Origin: Pterobdella sp. o SKG-2022
Lineage: Eukaryota; Annelida; Clitellata; Hirudinida; Piscicolidae
Assembly: GCA_964035795.1 (NCBI GenBank)
Contig: OZ038324.1
Coordinates: 2,290,025 to 2,354,024 of the forward strand
Reading direction: 5' to 3'
Length of the DNA stretch: 64,000 nucleotides
The position numbers were made by a program, and so were the translations under genes. Below, piece after piece: positions 1-22,774 of this stretch. Within the stretch, counting starts at the first letter, position 1; each line of letters opens with the position of its first letter. The notes under the pieces were generated by a model that made no database searches, was not told where the DNA came from, and worked only from the letters and a program-made list of their open reading frames with translations.

Positions 1-11063
<11,063 letters not shown>

Positions 11064-11485
11064 TTTATTTTCAAATAAAGGCTTTAAGGTGATTTGATAA
11101 AAACTTTAATTAAAACTCACCATATTCCTTGATGCCTGAAACTTATGAAAATAATTCCAAAGGCTGGTAACACAAAATGAACTCAAACAAAATATAAATC
11201 TTAGATAATTTATTTAGTTATTTAACAGACCAGCTGCAAAAAAGGTTCCTAATTGAGATTGTCGCTTCTAAAGCATTTAATATTAGCCACAATTCAGCTC
11301 GAATTTTGCACTAACACTGAAGTATTCAATCGAAATCCTATGATTATTTAAAATATCTTGTTAGTTTAGAAGCAATGAAGAACGATCTTTTCTTTAAGAA
11401 CCAGCTATCGATTAAAAACTTAGTAAGCTAAACGTGCTTATAAGAAAAATTTCAAAAGCACAGACAGACATGACAAAAAAGAGTT

Positions 11486-11520
11486 GCATATATAAAAGCA
11501 AACGATAAGTAGGTCGCATT
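11486..11520 (+). promoter_or_regulatory. TATA-like promoter candidate facing right
   Basis: GCATATATAAAAGC lies at about 11,484-11,497, with CGCATTATTT about 25-30 bases downstream as a possible start. It points away from the collagen gene, whose start codon is 430 bp to the left on the other strand. It might serve the 13.3 kb ORF, but no linking 5' exon was identified. TATA-like strings are common in AT-rich DNA, so this is weak. Confidence 0.25.
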
Positions 11521-11989
11521 ATTTAGCTTACGAAGTTCGCGATCACGACACCTAACAAGCATAACAATTGCTCAACATTTACTTCAACATTCGTCTTAAA
11601 TCATTTGCATATAGTAAAGGTTAGATTCATATAAGGAAACTCACAAAAAATAGCATTATATTTCTTAGAACGAAATAAAATTGCATGATTTTTGAAACAT
11701 TCACGAATGCCGTAAGGGGAAAAATAGACAAATCGTTATTTTCAGTTTTCAAATCACGTCCAATCGTGATATTATGATTTTCGTGACCATATTTTATAAA
11801 ATTATTGAGAACTTTTGAGCAACTACACATATTAGTACATTTTTTAAACTAACAGTAAAATTTTTCGGTCTTTTCCAAAATTAAAATGTACAGTTTCATA
11901 ACAAACTTGTCAAAATAAATTCATTTGAGCCCGAAAGTATATCTAAATTAGATGAAATATGAATTTTGTTTTTGTTGTTGAAATATTAC

Positions 11990-13020
11990 GATTCTTTAAT
12001 TGAAATATCAATCTTTTCCTCTCTGTTCTTTATGGGCTTCTTCAGAGAACTGTCCTCGCACCTCTTTTCTTTATTCCTCATACTTCTCAACTCCTTTGTC
12101 CCATTGAATTGTTCTTCTTTCCAAAGTTAGCTTTTTGCTGATGATACCTACATCTTCTCTTCTTTTCCTCTTTCTTTCCTTTCATCCTTATTTTGAAAGC
12201 ACAAGTCTTGTCTTAATTTTATTTTTTTGGAGTACTTAGATGTATCTCAAACTCAATCTTTCGAAACTCAGTTTTATATATCTTTCTAAGTCCAAACCTC
12301 TCACTTCTTTTCTCACTCTCAGTACGATCTTTTCTGATTTTACTATTCAGCCTTCTTTCACAACTCGCAGTCTTAGATTTCTTTTCGATTCTTCTCTTTT
12401 CCAAACCTTAAATTCTTTTTGTTGCTTGCCCATGTTTTACCATCTCTGTTGCATCAGACAGATCTCTTTTTACCTCGATGATGCTTCTCTTGAGATTTTT
12501 GTCTGCTCTCTTATTTTCTCCCTCTTGACTACTGCAATTTTTTATACTATGATTTTTCTAAATCTTTTCTCTACTCTCTTACTAAAGTTCAAACTCTGCT
12601 GCACGCCTGGTCTTTCATACTCTCATATCTCTCCATCTCTTATTGATCTTCACTGGCTTCCTCTTCACTTTCGCTTTCCCTTCAAAATCTGTTCTCTCAT
12701 GCATAAAATCTCTCATTCTAATACACCTTTCTTTCTTTTCTACCTCATACTGCTCAGACGTGCTGGTCTGCGATCTTCTACCCGCTCTGAGCTCTTCATC
12801 GTCTCTCCCTCTCATTCCTATGCTAAATCTGCTTTTTCTTTCTCTCGTTTTAACTCTGAATTTTGTTTTCTTAATCTCGATGTTTTTTTTTAATTCTATC
12901 TTTTTTAAAAATCTCAAAACTATTCTTTTCAAGCGGTTCATAAACTTGAACTTTCACTGCTTATAGCAGAGCGCCTTTGAGCTATGCGAGAGGTGCTTTA
13001 TAATTCATTTACTTACTATA
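11990..13020 (+). mobile_element. Decayed CR1/L2-type LINE, 3' half
   Basis: A pyrimidine-rich stretch carries remnants of a non-LTR reverse transcriptase. FADDTYIFS, the polymerase C box, is encoded at about 12,132, preceded by a degraded PQG-type B box (SHLFSLFLILL) near 12,055. Downstream, from 12,630, comes the C-terminal signature LIDLHWLPLHFRFPFKICSLMHK followed by LRSSTRSELFIVSPSHSYAKSAFSFS, characteristic of CR1/L2/Rex-like elements. Stops and frame changes separate the parts, so it is a dead copy. It ends near 13,005 with GCGCCTTTGAGCTATGCGAGAGGTGCTTTATAATTC, a 3' end very like the tail of the SINEs in this window. Confidence 0.75.
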
Positions 13021-13285
13021 AAAGATGTTATTCAAGCCAGTATTGAAATTTTTTTTGATAGAAGCTGAAAAAACTTTTGATCAATTATTGAACTCTTAAC
13101 CATTTTTTTTTATTTTTCAAAAAACTATGTTTCTAGGGTTTTTTGGTTAAAAATTTTTTTGCTATAATTTCTTGAAAGTGAATACTTTTAACCATTTATT
13201 AACCAAAAATAACTAATTAATACGATAGTTTTGCATATAGTTGAGGGGAGTGAATTTTACTTAACCGGCGGAGCATCAATTAAAA

Positions 13286-13996
13286 ATGGATGATAACAAT
13301 GATATATTCATAAAAAATCTTATACAAACCGTAACTCTACAATGCAAAAATAATCTAAGTTTCAATAATGACATGAAGATCCAAGGAATGCTAGCCGTTA
13401 CGATGGATTCAAGCAATATACTATTGATTCATTTCGATGAAAGCTTACCTAAAACTTCTCAGTATAACCAAGGAAACTGGGAGAATATGAGATTGATGCA
13501 AAGAGGAAATAGTGACAGTTCTTATGATGCTTTTGTTCCTCCAATAAATCCCATGTATTCTTTCAACGGTAATGTTAAACCAATAGCTCCGAAATGTTTG
13601 AACAGACCTGTACTCTCAAAACAAATAATTTCAAGAGGTATGTGTACACCTAAAAAATCAAATAGAATTCCTGTAAGAAAGTTTTATACACCACAGTTCA
13701 AAAATCACCTCTCATTAGAAAACAAACCTAAAGTTTCTAGAACACTCTATAGAAATAAATCTTTAGAAGTTGTAGATTCTGACTATTCTTTTCCCAAAAA
13801 CTCCAGTATTCTCAGAACATTTGCCAAACAGTTCAAAAAAGATGATCTAGTGATTAATATTCCTGATAACAATTGTATAAAGCCTGATGTTAATGAAAGT
13901 GTAACAATATTATCTGATGAAGAAGTCATAAGCAATGAAACCAACAATCATTCAGTCAAGGTGGAAAATATGGTGAGAAAATTTGATGTTAATTAA
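13286..13996 (+). CDS. Hypothetical protein, 236 codons (possibly a first coding exon)
   Basis: An ATG in good context (AAAAATGGATG) opens 236 codons with no stop, exceptional in DNA this AT-rich. The protein begins MDDNNDIFIKNLIQTVTLQC, has an Asn/Ser-rich middle with basic patches (PKKSNRIPVRKF), and near residue 206 has VTILSDEEV, which fits the SUMO-interaction pattern of a hydrophobic core next to acids. There is no signal peptide or membrane segment, so a nuclear or cytosolic protein is plausible. I do not recognise the family. A donor-like ATG|GTGAGA at 13,972 means the last eight codons could be intron and the gene could continue. It could alternatively end at the TAA at 13,994, or be an old mobile-element ORF. 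Confidence 0.5.
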   Translation: MDDNNDIFIKNLIQTVTLQCKNNLSFNNDMKIQGMLAVTMDSSNILLIHFDESLPKTSQYNQGNWENMRLMQRGNSDSSYDAFVPPINPMYSFNGNVKPIAPKCLNRPVLSKQIISRGMCTPKKSNRIPVRKFYTPQFKNHLSLENKPKVSRTLYRNKSLEVVDSDYSFPKNSSILRTFAKQFKKDDLVINIPDNNCIKPDVNESVTILSDEEVISNETNNHSVKVENMVRKFDVN

Positions 13997-13999
13997 AAA

Positions 14000-16740
14000 A
14001 ATATTTTAAATTACAACAGACAGATTTTTAAAAATTGTATAAATCTTCATAAACTCAAATTTTTAATTGCTTGCTAATGAAAAACTTTATTCCTTTTTGA
14101 TAAATGCTTTTTCAAATTTAAAAAATTCTTTACTAAATCTAAGTTTTTTAGCTATTATTATCTCAGTATTATTGTTTATGAATCATTGAAAAACCAACAG
14201 AAGAGTTGTCGAGCAGATAACGACCCAATGTATAATCAAATTGAAGAAAGTGATGTCCTCTAGCATTAGATTTTATTACTACTTCCAACAAATCAAAAAT
14301 TTTGATAAGTCAATTGTGTACAAGACCTTACACAAAATCTTTTGAAAATAAAAAATTTTTTAAAAATATTTTCATTATTCTGTGATGATAAAAGTATTTT
14401 TGTATTTAAAATACTGTTGTCTAGAATCTCACCTAGGTAAAATATTTCATAAATGTTATCTTTAATGACTCTCAACATTTGATGTAAAAATTTCTGCGAT
14501 AAAAAATGTTTTTATTTCCTAAAAACCATTTTTGTTGAATATTCTAAAATTTTTTATTTAAATTTTGGAATGAATTTTAAATGTACATTTCTTGAAGGTA
14601 GTTTCACAGGCCTAACAAATCATCTTCATCACCCATCCCTGTGTCATTGTACCTTAGTTTACTCTTAGGTCCTTCTATTTCATCTCTCATCTTTCTTTTT
14701 TCTGTCTTGATTATTTTGCAATGATTATTTCAAGTATGAAATCAATTTTTCTGGAATGAAAATTTTATCAGTTCATAAAAAGAAATGGAGATCAGTAGTA
14801 TATAGAATTGCGAAAAAAAATTTTTTAAATGAAGCAAATCTGGCCATAATCAGTAAAGTGGGTCTAAACCAGATTTAAAATCTTGGTTTCTATCTATTAT
14901 CAAAGCTTTGTAGAACATTCGCAAATATACTAGAACATAATTATTAATATGGATTAGTGAAATATTTTTCTGTTTAATGTGAATTAGCGAAAAAAATACC
15001 TTTTTTTTGTTCAGACTGTTTTTGACTTCTTTGGCTAAAACCCGAATAAGAATATTTTGATCGCAGTTTGTCATTACTGTGAATCGAATAAAAAGTTTGG
15101 TGAAAATAACTTATTGAATTTAAATGCTTACATTGGATCCTTGCATGATCTTTTGTTGAAGTGTAAACAGGTCTTCTGGAGTTCTGTATTTTATAACGAA
15201 ATTATTCATTGGTCTAAGAAAAATAATAATACCGAGTAGTTTTTTGGCTCTGTCTCAATCTGAAATCTTGAAAAATTGTCAGAATTGCAACAAGGCAAAT
15301 CGGCTAAAAAGGTTTTCTGAAAATGTTCACCTCATATCGAATAGGGTAAAAGGTTTTGAACTATTATCCAAAAGCTAAATTAGAAAACTTAATTACCACA
15401 TTCATAGGACAAGCATTTATAATTTTAGAAAAAATTCAAAAAAAATTTTTTTCTCCCAACACTTTGAAACAACAAAAATAATTATTTGCTGTTAAGTTTG
15501 TTTTTTACTTTAATAAGTAAGACAAAATTATTAAATGGATATTACTTATGCTCATAAAAATTTATTAAAATTATCATTAAAACAATAGTTTTTTAAAATT
15601 ATTATTAGGAACAATTTTTTTTCAAAATGATTAATTTAAAAAAAAAATTTTGACTAAGAAATAAAAGATAATGACAAAAAACTCAAATAATTTACGTTAA
15701 GAACACTAACGAGCAGTTTAAAAAACTTATCCATCATTTTTAATGAATTATAAATAGAGTCAAATGATTTAAAGATAGATACCTAAAAATTTTTATTACT
15801 TCAAAAATACTCTGTTAAAATCTTCTTTTTTATAAGTTCCACCGCTATATTCTTAGTTTGAATAGATCATCTCATCATTTTCATTGGAAAAATGTTTCAG
15901 AATAAAGTTAAACTTATACAAGTTTCTTTTTTTTTGTTCAAAAAATTATTTAAACTCACGAATCGCAAAGTTTTTTAAAAACCATGAAAGTATTTTAACG
16001 ACATCTTTAAGACAATTTTTTACAGATTTTGATGAAAAGGTGTCAGGTAACAACATAAAGTTATAACATTATTACAAAATATTTTTTTTTAGAGTCACCA
16101 AAAAATCAAAAAATTATTTAATGCTTTTAAAGAATTATTTTGAAAATATAAATAAAATAACCATCATATATTACTGAAAAAAATTAATCAAAAATGCTTT
16201 CAAAATCGAATTGATCTCAATTTCAATATCGGCCCAGAAACTTAAACCTGAACAATCACCATAGAAGGTCCAACTAAAAGATCAATACATGCCATAGCTC
16301 TTCTAAGCAATGAAAACAGCCTCTCTCTTGGTTCTGGGCATGACGTTAAAAGGCACCTGTCCGAAGGCATGAAAATAAAAGACACGTGGCGTCCTAGCAT
16401 TTAGACCTGCTATTTTTTGAGGATGCTACACAACCTCTCTAAAAAAATAAATTTTTTTGCATAGATTTCATATGAATTCCAAAAGAAGTTTAAGATTTTA
16501 CACTACCCACCGCATTATGGCTATTGAATAATTCAATTATTATTACGTGGACTGCCTCATTGGCATTTAAAAAAGATTATATGAAAATTTTTGGATTTTG
16601 AAATTTTTGCAAAAATCAGTCAATATTTAAGCCAATAATTTCACAAATATGATAAAACTAAAAACTTCTACTTTCAGACGATTAAATCTATTACAAGCAA
16701 TTAAAGCTAATAATTAATCATACTATGAATCATATAAAAA
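14000..16740. other. AT-rich intergenic stretch, no gene seen
   Basis: No ORF with protein-like composition or paired splice signals was found. Around 16,200-16,440 a GC-richer segment looks like a decayed repeat, without a recognisable protein. Confidence 0.5.
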
Positions 16741-16742
16741 TA

Positions 16743-16790
16743 TATTCATTTATTTACGCGTCCCAAAAATAGGCTTCTGGTGGGTAATAG
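16743..16790. repeat. Short repeat shared inverted with 25.2 kb
   Basis: TTTACGCGTCCCAAAAATAG and the following GCTTCTGG occur here and, reverse-complemented, at 25,182-25,211. Weaker similarity continues leftwards through about 16,640. It appears to be the edge of a dispersed repeat that also includes the 20.3-21.0 and 25.5-26.2 kb copies. Confidence 0.5.
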
Positions 16791-16819
16791 GTTAAAGCTT
16801 TTTCCCCATACTCATCAAG

Positions 16820-16880
16820 ATCAGGTCAACCTGGAAGACATTATGCACTGGACGTCGACTTGTCAGCTTTAAATGTAACG
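16820..16880 (+). other. Possible internal coding exon (weak)
   Basis: A short open stretch between an AG (CATCAAG) and a strong donor ACG|GTAAGTG at 16,880. With the donor at 13,972 (phase 0) it would splice in open frame and then join a further open stretch at 17,138-17,226 after CTCTAG. The alternative frame, and a different open frame at 17,112-17,246 (ending DNLLIQIN then stop), look at least as protein-like but do not splice in phase. It is reported only because the donor is strong. Confidence 0.2.
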
Positions 16881-17599
16881 GTAAGTGTTTTTGAAAATAT
16901 TATTTTTTTCGGCTTCAAAACTTATTGCATGAAAATCTCATGAAAGGAAGGACTCAAAGATAACTGAGACAAGTGATGAGGGCTGATCTTTTGTCAAAAC
17001 CACTGCTCAAATGTGCATCCATGATAAATTGCACTTCCCTTTAACTCTTATTACTCATCTCAATGAAATATTTTCATGAAAAAGTTTATTTTTTTAAAAT
17101 TAAAATTTGTGGCAAGTGGCTCTAGAACACCTAATTTTCGCAGCCCCTACTTTAAGCCAGTGCCGATATCAACAGATGTACAACAGCTCCTTAACGAAGA
17201 AACTACTAAAGGAATGATATTAGATAATTTACTAATACAAATAAACTAATACTCCAACATCGAGTCATTATTGACAACAAAGCATATACGTTCAAATTAA
17301 CTTCTTAAAAATGAAAAAAAGTGATTAAGGAAAGACAATTCATCATAGGAATGATTAGCTTCTTTGCTTTGTTCAATAAATTCATAGCTCAAAAAATTAC
17401 GTCAGAAATGTCCAAGAAGGAGAATTGTGAAAAAATTATACCTATAGAATTAATAAAACTAACGAAACACGTCATGAAAGGTAGATGCATTGCATTTGAA
17501 AAGGAATATTTCATAATTTTTAAACATTTTTCAAAACATAATACAAACAATGCCTCAAAAAAAATAACGAACAAAAGAATTTTCGATTTTTAAAACTGA

Positions 17600-19150
17600 C
17601 AAAACAAAGCTTTTCTATTTATGTAAAATTTCACATAGTAAAAAATAGCAAGGTTCTTTCGAATATAAGTGCATTATAGATCGATGTAGCCTAGGAACGC
17701 TTATTGTTTTGGATCAGGTGGAACGGGTAGCTAGCATGTCTGAGGTGGAAAATTTGCCGTAGATTTGTTCGTCACTTTGTACCCCTGTTGTTAGTTTTAT
17801 GCCAAACTGAATAATACTTTGTATATAAAATTTTTTTATCGTTTCTAAATTATCTTTTAGTGTTTTACCTAGGCTTCAAATTTCAGTTTTCATTATATCA
17901 CATCTGAAAAACTCTGAGTTTGAAAAATTTTTAGACTCACCAAAAAAGCATTTCAGGCAACAAAACATGGCCTCCCATCATAAAACATCATCAAACCCCC
18001 ACGAACCCTGCTCAAACCTCTTATAACCACCTAACACCCTCCCCTCCCTCATAAACAAATGGTGAAAGATTACTTCAGCATTAAAGCCAATTTTTTGTCG
18101 ATACGTCACAATTGGAGCTATCGATTTTAAAATTCTCATTAGTGCACTGCCTTTGTTTAGATACTTCTGTAGCTCTAAGCTTCTTCAGCGCAGACTGCTA
18201 CTCTAACTCGTTATGTGATGATTTGTTTATAATTAGTTCATTACAGTGTATTAGAAGTATAGTGGTTTGGAATTGACTGCGGAATTAAGCTACATATGTT
18301 ATAATGTCACAAACAATATAAATAATAAAAATAAAATAAAAACAAAAAAAGAAAAATAAAACAATTAAAACGTCATTATTAGCAAAAAATCTTTAATGCA
18401 CTGAACATAAACAAAATCTCGAAGACAAAAGATGACATAACGAAAAACAATAGCAACACAAAGACTCTGACACGAAAAACACGTGCGATAATAACGCCCA
18501 TTATCACCTGCAAGCTACCATCTTTTTTATTCTCCGCCTTTGCTTATTTATACTTTTCTATGACATCTTATGCTTAATTATACTCTTTTATAATATCTTA
18601 TGCTTATTTACACTCTGAGGATATCTTCTTCCTCAAAACATTGAACAATTAATATTAACACCTCCGATACTTATGTTATTTGAACTAATATTTTCTTTGT
18701 TAAAACGTCACTCGCTGTAAGGCTTTTGTTGCAGTTGTAACATTATTCAGTGCGTTCTACAATGTTATGTAACTAGTATTTAACAAATACTAATATAAAT
18801 ACTAACTGATATTCTTTTTTGTGAGCATAACAAGGAAGACACGTCGCAGAGAACTATTAAGGAAGGTTTTAGAAGAACAAAACCGTGAAGAGCTTCTTTA
18901 AAAAATTTTTTATCACCAAAAATAATGAAAAAATATTTATAAAAAACTTTTTTAGAATCTTTGTTCTGGCAAAAACTTTTGTTTTTTGTGTTTGTTTCCT
19001 ACAATTTTTTTCAAAGCTCCATGACGATATACTTTAATACAAATGTTAATCCTTGCCTTGTTGGCTTGTTTGATTTTTTAATGAGTGTTTTGAGGTAGTC
19101 AATATTGCTACTAGTACTCTCAATTATTTCTTTTATAGATGTGTTTTTAG
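17600..19150. other. Intergenic stretch, no gene seen
   Basis: AT-rich sequence with A-rich simple runs near 18,300-18,480. No convincing coding region, RNA gene or complete repeat was recognised. Confidence 0.5.
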
Positions 19151-19690
19151 AATATATTTGTAAATAAATGAATAAATAGACAAGTAGTCAAAGATTTGTA
19201 TCATTATTTAAATATATAATTTATAAATCTTTCATATATATAACTTATATATATAAATATAAATAAATATATATATAAATAAATAAATAGATATATAAAT
19301 AAATAAATAAATAAATATATATAACAACATAAAATTTATATAACAGCATAAAATATATATAACAACATAAAATATATATAACAACATAAAATGTATATAA
19401 CAGNNNNNNNNNNNNNNNNNNNNNNNNNNNNNNNNNNNNNNNNNNNNNNNNNNNNNNNNNNNNNNNNNNNNNNNNNNNNNNNNNNNNNNNNNNNNNNNNN
19501 NNNNNNNNNNNNNNNNNNNNNNNNNNNNNNNNNNNNNNNNNNNNNNNNNNNNNNNNNNNNNNNNNNNNNNNNNNNNNNNNNNNNNNNNNNNNNNNNNNNN
19601 NNNGTTATATACATTTTATGTTGTTATATATATTTTATGTTGTTATATATATTTTATGTTGTTATATTTAGTTATGTGTATATATGTTAG
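19150..19690. repeat. AT satellite with inverted arms around a 200-N assembly gap
   Basis: Bases 19,404-19,603 are exactly 200 Ns, the usual placeholder for a gap of unknown size. Left of it runs ATAA/ATATAT simple sequence and then tandem copies of a roughly 19-bp unit (TATATAACAACATAAAATA). Right of it the same unit appears reverse-complemented (TATTTTATGTTGTTATATA). The open frames drawn through the Ns are meaningless. Confidence 0.9.
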
Positions 19691-20259
19691 AGCAGGTTTT
19701 TTACCTTCCAATTGCACTTGTGTCTTGAGAACTGATGTGTGAAATCGTTTGTTGTAATAGATTTTACTTTTAATACATCTTTCTGACGTCATCAGAGGTT
19801 AGTTTTTCATGTTTTAATTGTTTTTCAAATTAAAATGAATTCAGCTAGTAAACATTTTATAATTTACAAAATCGGGGAGCAAAATAAAAAGGATAATATT
19901 GAAAGTGTATAATTTGGTATTTTTTAAAATGCATACTTTTTGCTATTTTTAGTAAAAAATTTAGATTTATTTGTTGTTTAATAAACAAAATTAATACAAA
20001 CATGAGAAGTTTAATAGAATTTTTTTCTGTAAAATCGATAAAATAATCTTCACCAAGCCAAATTTCAATCAATATGGACTGGTGGTAAAACGGCAAAAAA
20101 TCAAAAAAATATTCTTCAATAGTTTTTCAAGTTAATTTTTCATTTGAATCTAGCACTATAAAAAAGCATTAAAAGTTGCTTGATATCAGGGTGTTTTATT
20201 ATTTTGTTGAAAGAAATTTATTATTCTGTTAGGGAATCATTGCAATGTAAACATTACCA

Positions 20260-21000
20260 TTGGGAATCACAAAACACGACAATATTCAAGTTTTTTATTT
20301 TGGCAAAGCTTTTCGATATATTCAAATCAAATCAATTACGAGTATGATTATAATGGCATTAACTTCAGGAGTTTCTAGACCACTGAGTATTATGAACTAT
20401 GAATGTAAAATAACTAAACACGATGTATTTTTTCATAGAGATGACAATTTTAACAAAGATTATGCAAGTATAAATAAATGAAATAGAATAGAGAACTAAG
20501 ATTGCATGGAAAAAAGGTCTGTTGTTTAAAACAAAAGCAACCATAATAATACTTATATAAATGAAATTTGGAAAACTGAGTCGATTTTATGAATTTATTA
20601 TTCTCAATTAAATCGGTGATGATAAACAAAACATATATATAGATAAAACTTCTAATAAAAAAAAATAATTCTGAGCAGTGAAATGTTATTTTTAGGCAAA
20701 ACTTGAACAACTTCATGGTCTTCTTCTTCTTTAATGGCACCTCCATACCACAACCCTTGAAACCAAAAAATGCTTGTCTTGTTCTTCTTTTTTATTGTTA
20801 CACTCTTTGATATTAATTAAATGATAATATTTTTTTAATCTTTCATCCAAGTAATGCCAGCCTTTATTACCCCCAAAAAACCATGAAATGTTTATCTTCG
20901 TAATTTTTATTTTTGGAATGTCTGTTACATAGGGTAAAGTTTTTGAAATTCACATTTCATATCCATTCAATGGAGAGCAAAAAATCCGAGTTCATGCCAA
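20260..21000 (-). repeat. Dispersed repeat, about 700 bp, inverted partner at 25.5-26.2 kb
   Basis: Read on the minus strand, this segment matches 25,500-26,180 over most of its length. Shared phrases include TTTTTTGGGGGTAATAAAGG followed by CTGGCATTACTTGGATG, TTGTTTAAAACAAAAGCAAC, and the GTTCATAATACTCAGTGGTC...AGAAACTCCTGAAG end. It is diverged by substitutions and small indels and has no intact ORF. It is probably a degenerate transposon. Confidence 0.6.
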
Positions 21001-21339
21001 AAGACTTCCATACCATCATTAGGTAACTAACAGGTTGTAATGCTTAGATCTGCCACAATGAGCTAATAATAACAATAAGTTAAATACTAAAAAAGTTATT
21101 ATATTAATAAAGCAATAACTAAAATAATTCTAATGAAAAATAAAAAAAATAATTCAAACATCAATTAAAAATGAAGGATAAATAAATAAAAAAATTTGGG
21201 GAAAAAAAATATGGCATAATAATAAATGAGAAATTTTTGGTAATAATTAGAAAAATATTTGGACACTATCAACTTAGATACTTGGGACAAAAAAAAAACA
21301 TGAAGACTGTTAAGAATAATGATAATAATAAAAATAATA

Positions 21340-22770
21340 TTATTTTATTTATTAGGGTTTACGAAGAGACAAAAATAGAGATAAAATTGACTGTTCAAAT
21401 ATTTTCAAAGATCTTCGTTCACCGGTGTACGGCTTCCCTCCAGCTTCCATAGGTCCCTGTCTTGCGCCAGTTCAAGTGCTTGATCTATGTTTGGTTTGTA
21501 GGCTTTTAGATCGTGTTTGATCGTTGTGAGAAGGCTGGTGCTGGGTCTTGACGTTTTTTTTTGAGGCAATTGATGGTGGATTGTTTAGCTGGAACCAGAT
21601 CATCCATGCGCAGAATATGGCCTAACATTTACCAGCATCGCCTTGTCACGATTTGAGAGGCTGGTTCAATCAGGGCATTCACGGTTTCTGTTTTCATGTG
21701 GTTTGGCCAAAAAACCCCACATACATACCGCACTATTTTTCGGTTGAAACTGTCCACCGATCTAACCATCCATTTGTCCACCGATCTAACCCTCCCCTTG
21801 TCCATTGCCCACGTGCTACAACCAAAAAGCATGATGCTTTGAACGTAAGCTTTGTAAATTTTTAACTTTTTGTTTTTTTTTATGCTCGAGTTCCATATTA
21901 TTTTGGCTTGAGCATTGCCGTTGTTGTTAGCTGCTTTCGTTTTTTCCACTCTTGCTTTGTATCGAGTAGCATGCCCAGTTTTTTCGCATTTTTTCACTCG
22001 TTGTCTGATCCAATTTTGAGAGTCTCCGTTTTCGTGGGATTCATTTTAAGGTTCCACTTTTCCAATATTTTTTCCACTATATTTAGGTTGACGCCATCTT
22101 TGCTAATGAAATCAACATCAGCAACATATGCAATGTCTTGGGCATGGACATTATTTCTGACTTCTCTCAACGCTGCTTCCAGGTAAGTGGTGAAAAGTAC
22201 TGGACTGAGACCATCTCCTTGAGGAATGCCAATATTGGTGTCAAAAGTGGGTCCTATTTCTTTGGTTCTCACTCTCAGACTGGTGTCATTGAGTAGAAAA
22301 TGTATCAACTTCATATCTTCCTCGGAGCAGATTGTATTCAATATCTCCATCATTTTTACTCTGTTGCCAGAGTCAAAGGCTGAGGATAAGTCTATACCTT
22401 GGATTGTAATTTTGTTATTGGTGCTTAATGTGCTTGCTATTTCTAGTTTGAGTGTCCATACAATGTCTTCTATGAATCTACCTTTCCTATAGGCAGCTTG
22501 GCTGGGTGATAGGTAGTTTTCTATTGTTGGTCTTAATCTATTTAGAGTGATAAGTGATATTATTTTTCTAATGGTGGAGAGTAGTATTATTGGTCTGGTG
22601 TTTTCTACTTTTTTGGTTTTGTTGTGTTTTGGTATAGAGAGTAGGATGCCAAGGCCAAGTTGGTGAGGTTGTTTGTTGTTGATTGTGGTGTTTATTATAT
22701 AAGTAAGTTTGTCAATGGTTGTGCTACTCAATATTTTCATAATTTCTGCTACAATATTGCCATAGCCTGG
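21340..22770 (-). mobile_element. Non-LTR retrotransposon, 5'-truncated copy 1
   Basis: A minus-strand reverse-transcriptase ORF (22,740-21,994) carries palm motifs: RPIILLSTIRK, LSPSQAAYRKGR, the A box GIDLSSAFDS and the B box GIPQGDGLSPVLF. The C box reads YVADVDF instead of the usual YADD-type motif. After a stop at 21,994 and a frame change, a downstream frame (to 21,629) encodes the C-terminal part with RLYG-type and LGHILRM-type motifs. The 3' end near 21,340 has an AATAAATAA tail. It is 5'-truncated at CCAGGC (22,770), adjoining an AAT-rich tract. It is very close to the copy at 38.3-39.9 kb. Clade not assigned. Confidence 0.85.
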
Positions 22771-22774
22771 GTAA

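Noticed and set aside
12240..12966. Phe/Leu/Ser-rich ORFs suggesting a membrane protein
   Set aside because: The frame carries LINE C-terminal motifs with FADD upstream; the hydrophobic look comes from decay and TC-rich composition.
17321..17593. 90-codon ORF as a small gene
   Set aside because: Starts at a GTG within AT-rich DNA, has no good start context or splice partners, and its composition matches the background.
19336..19690. ORFs across the gap
   Set aside because: They consist mostly of unknown residues from the 200 Ns.
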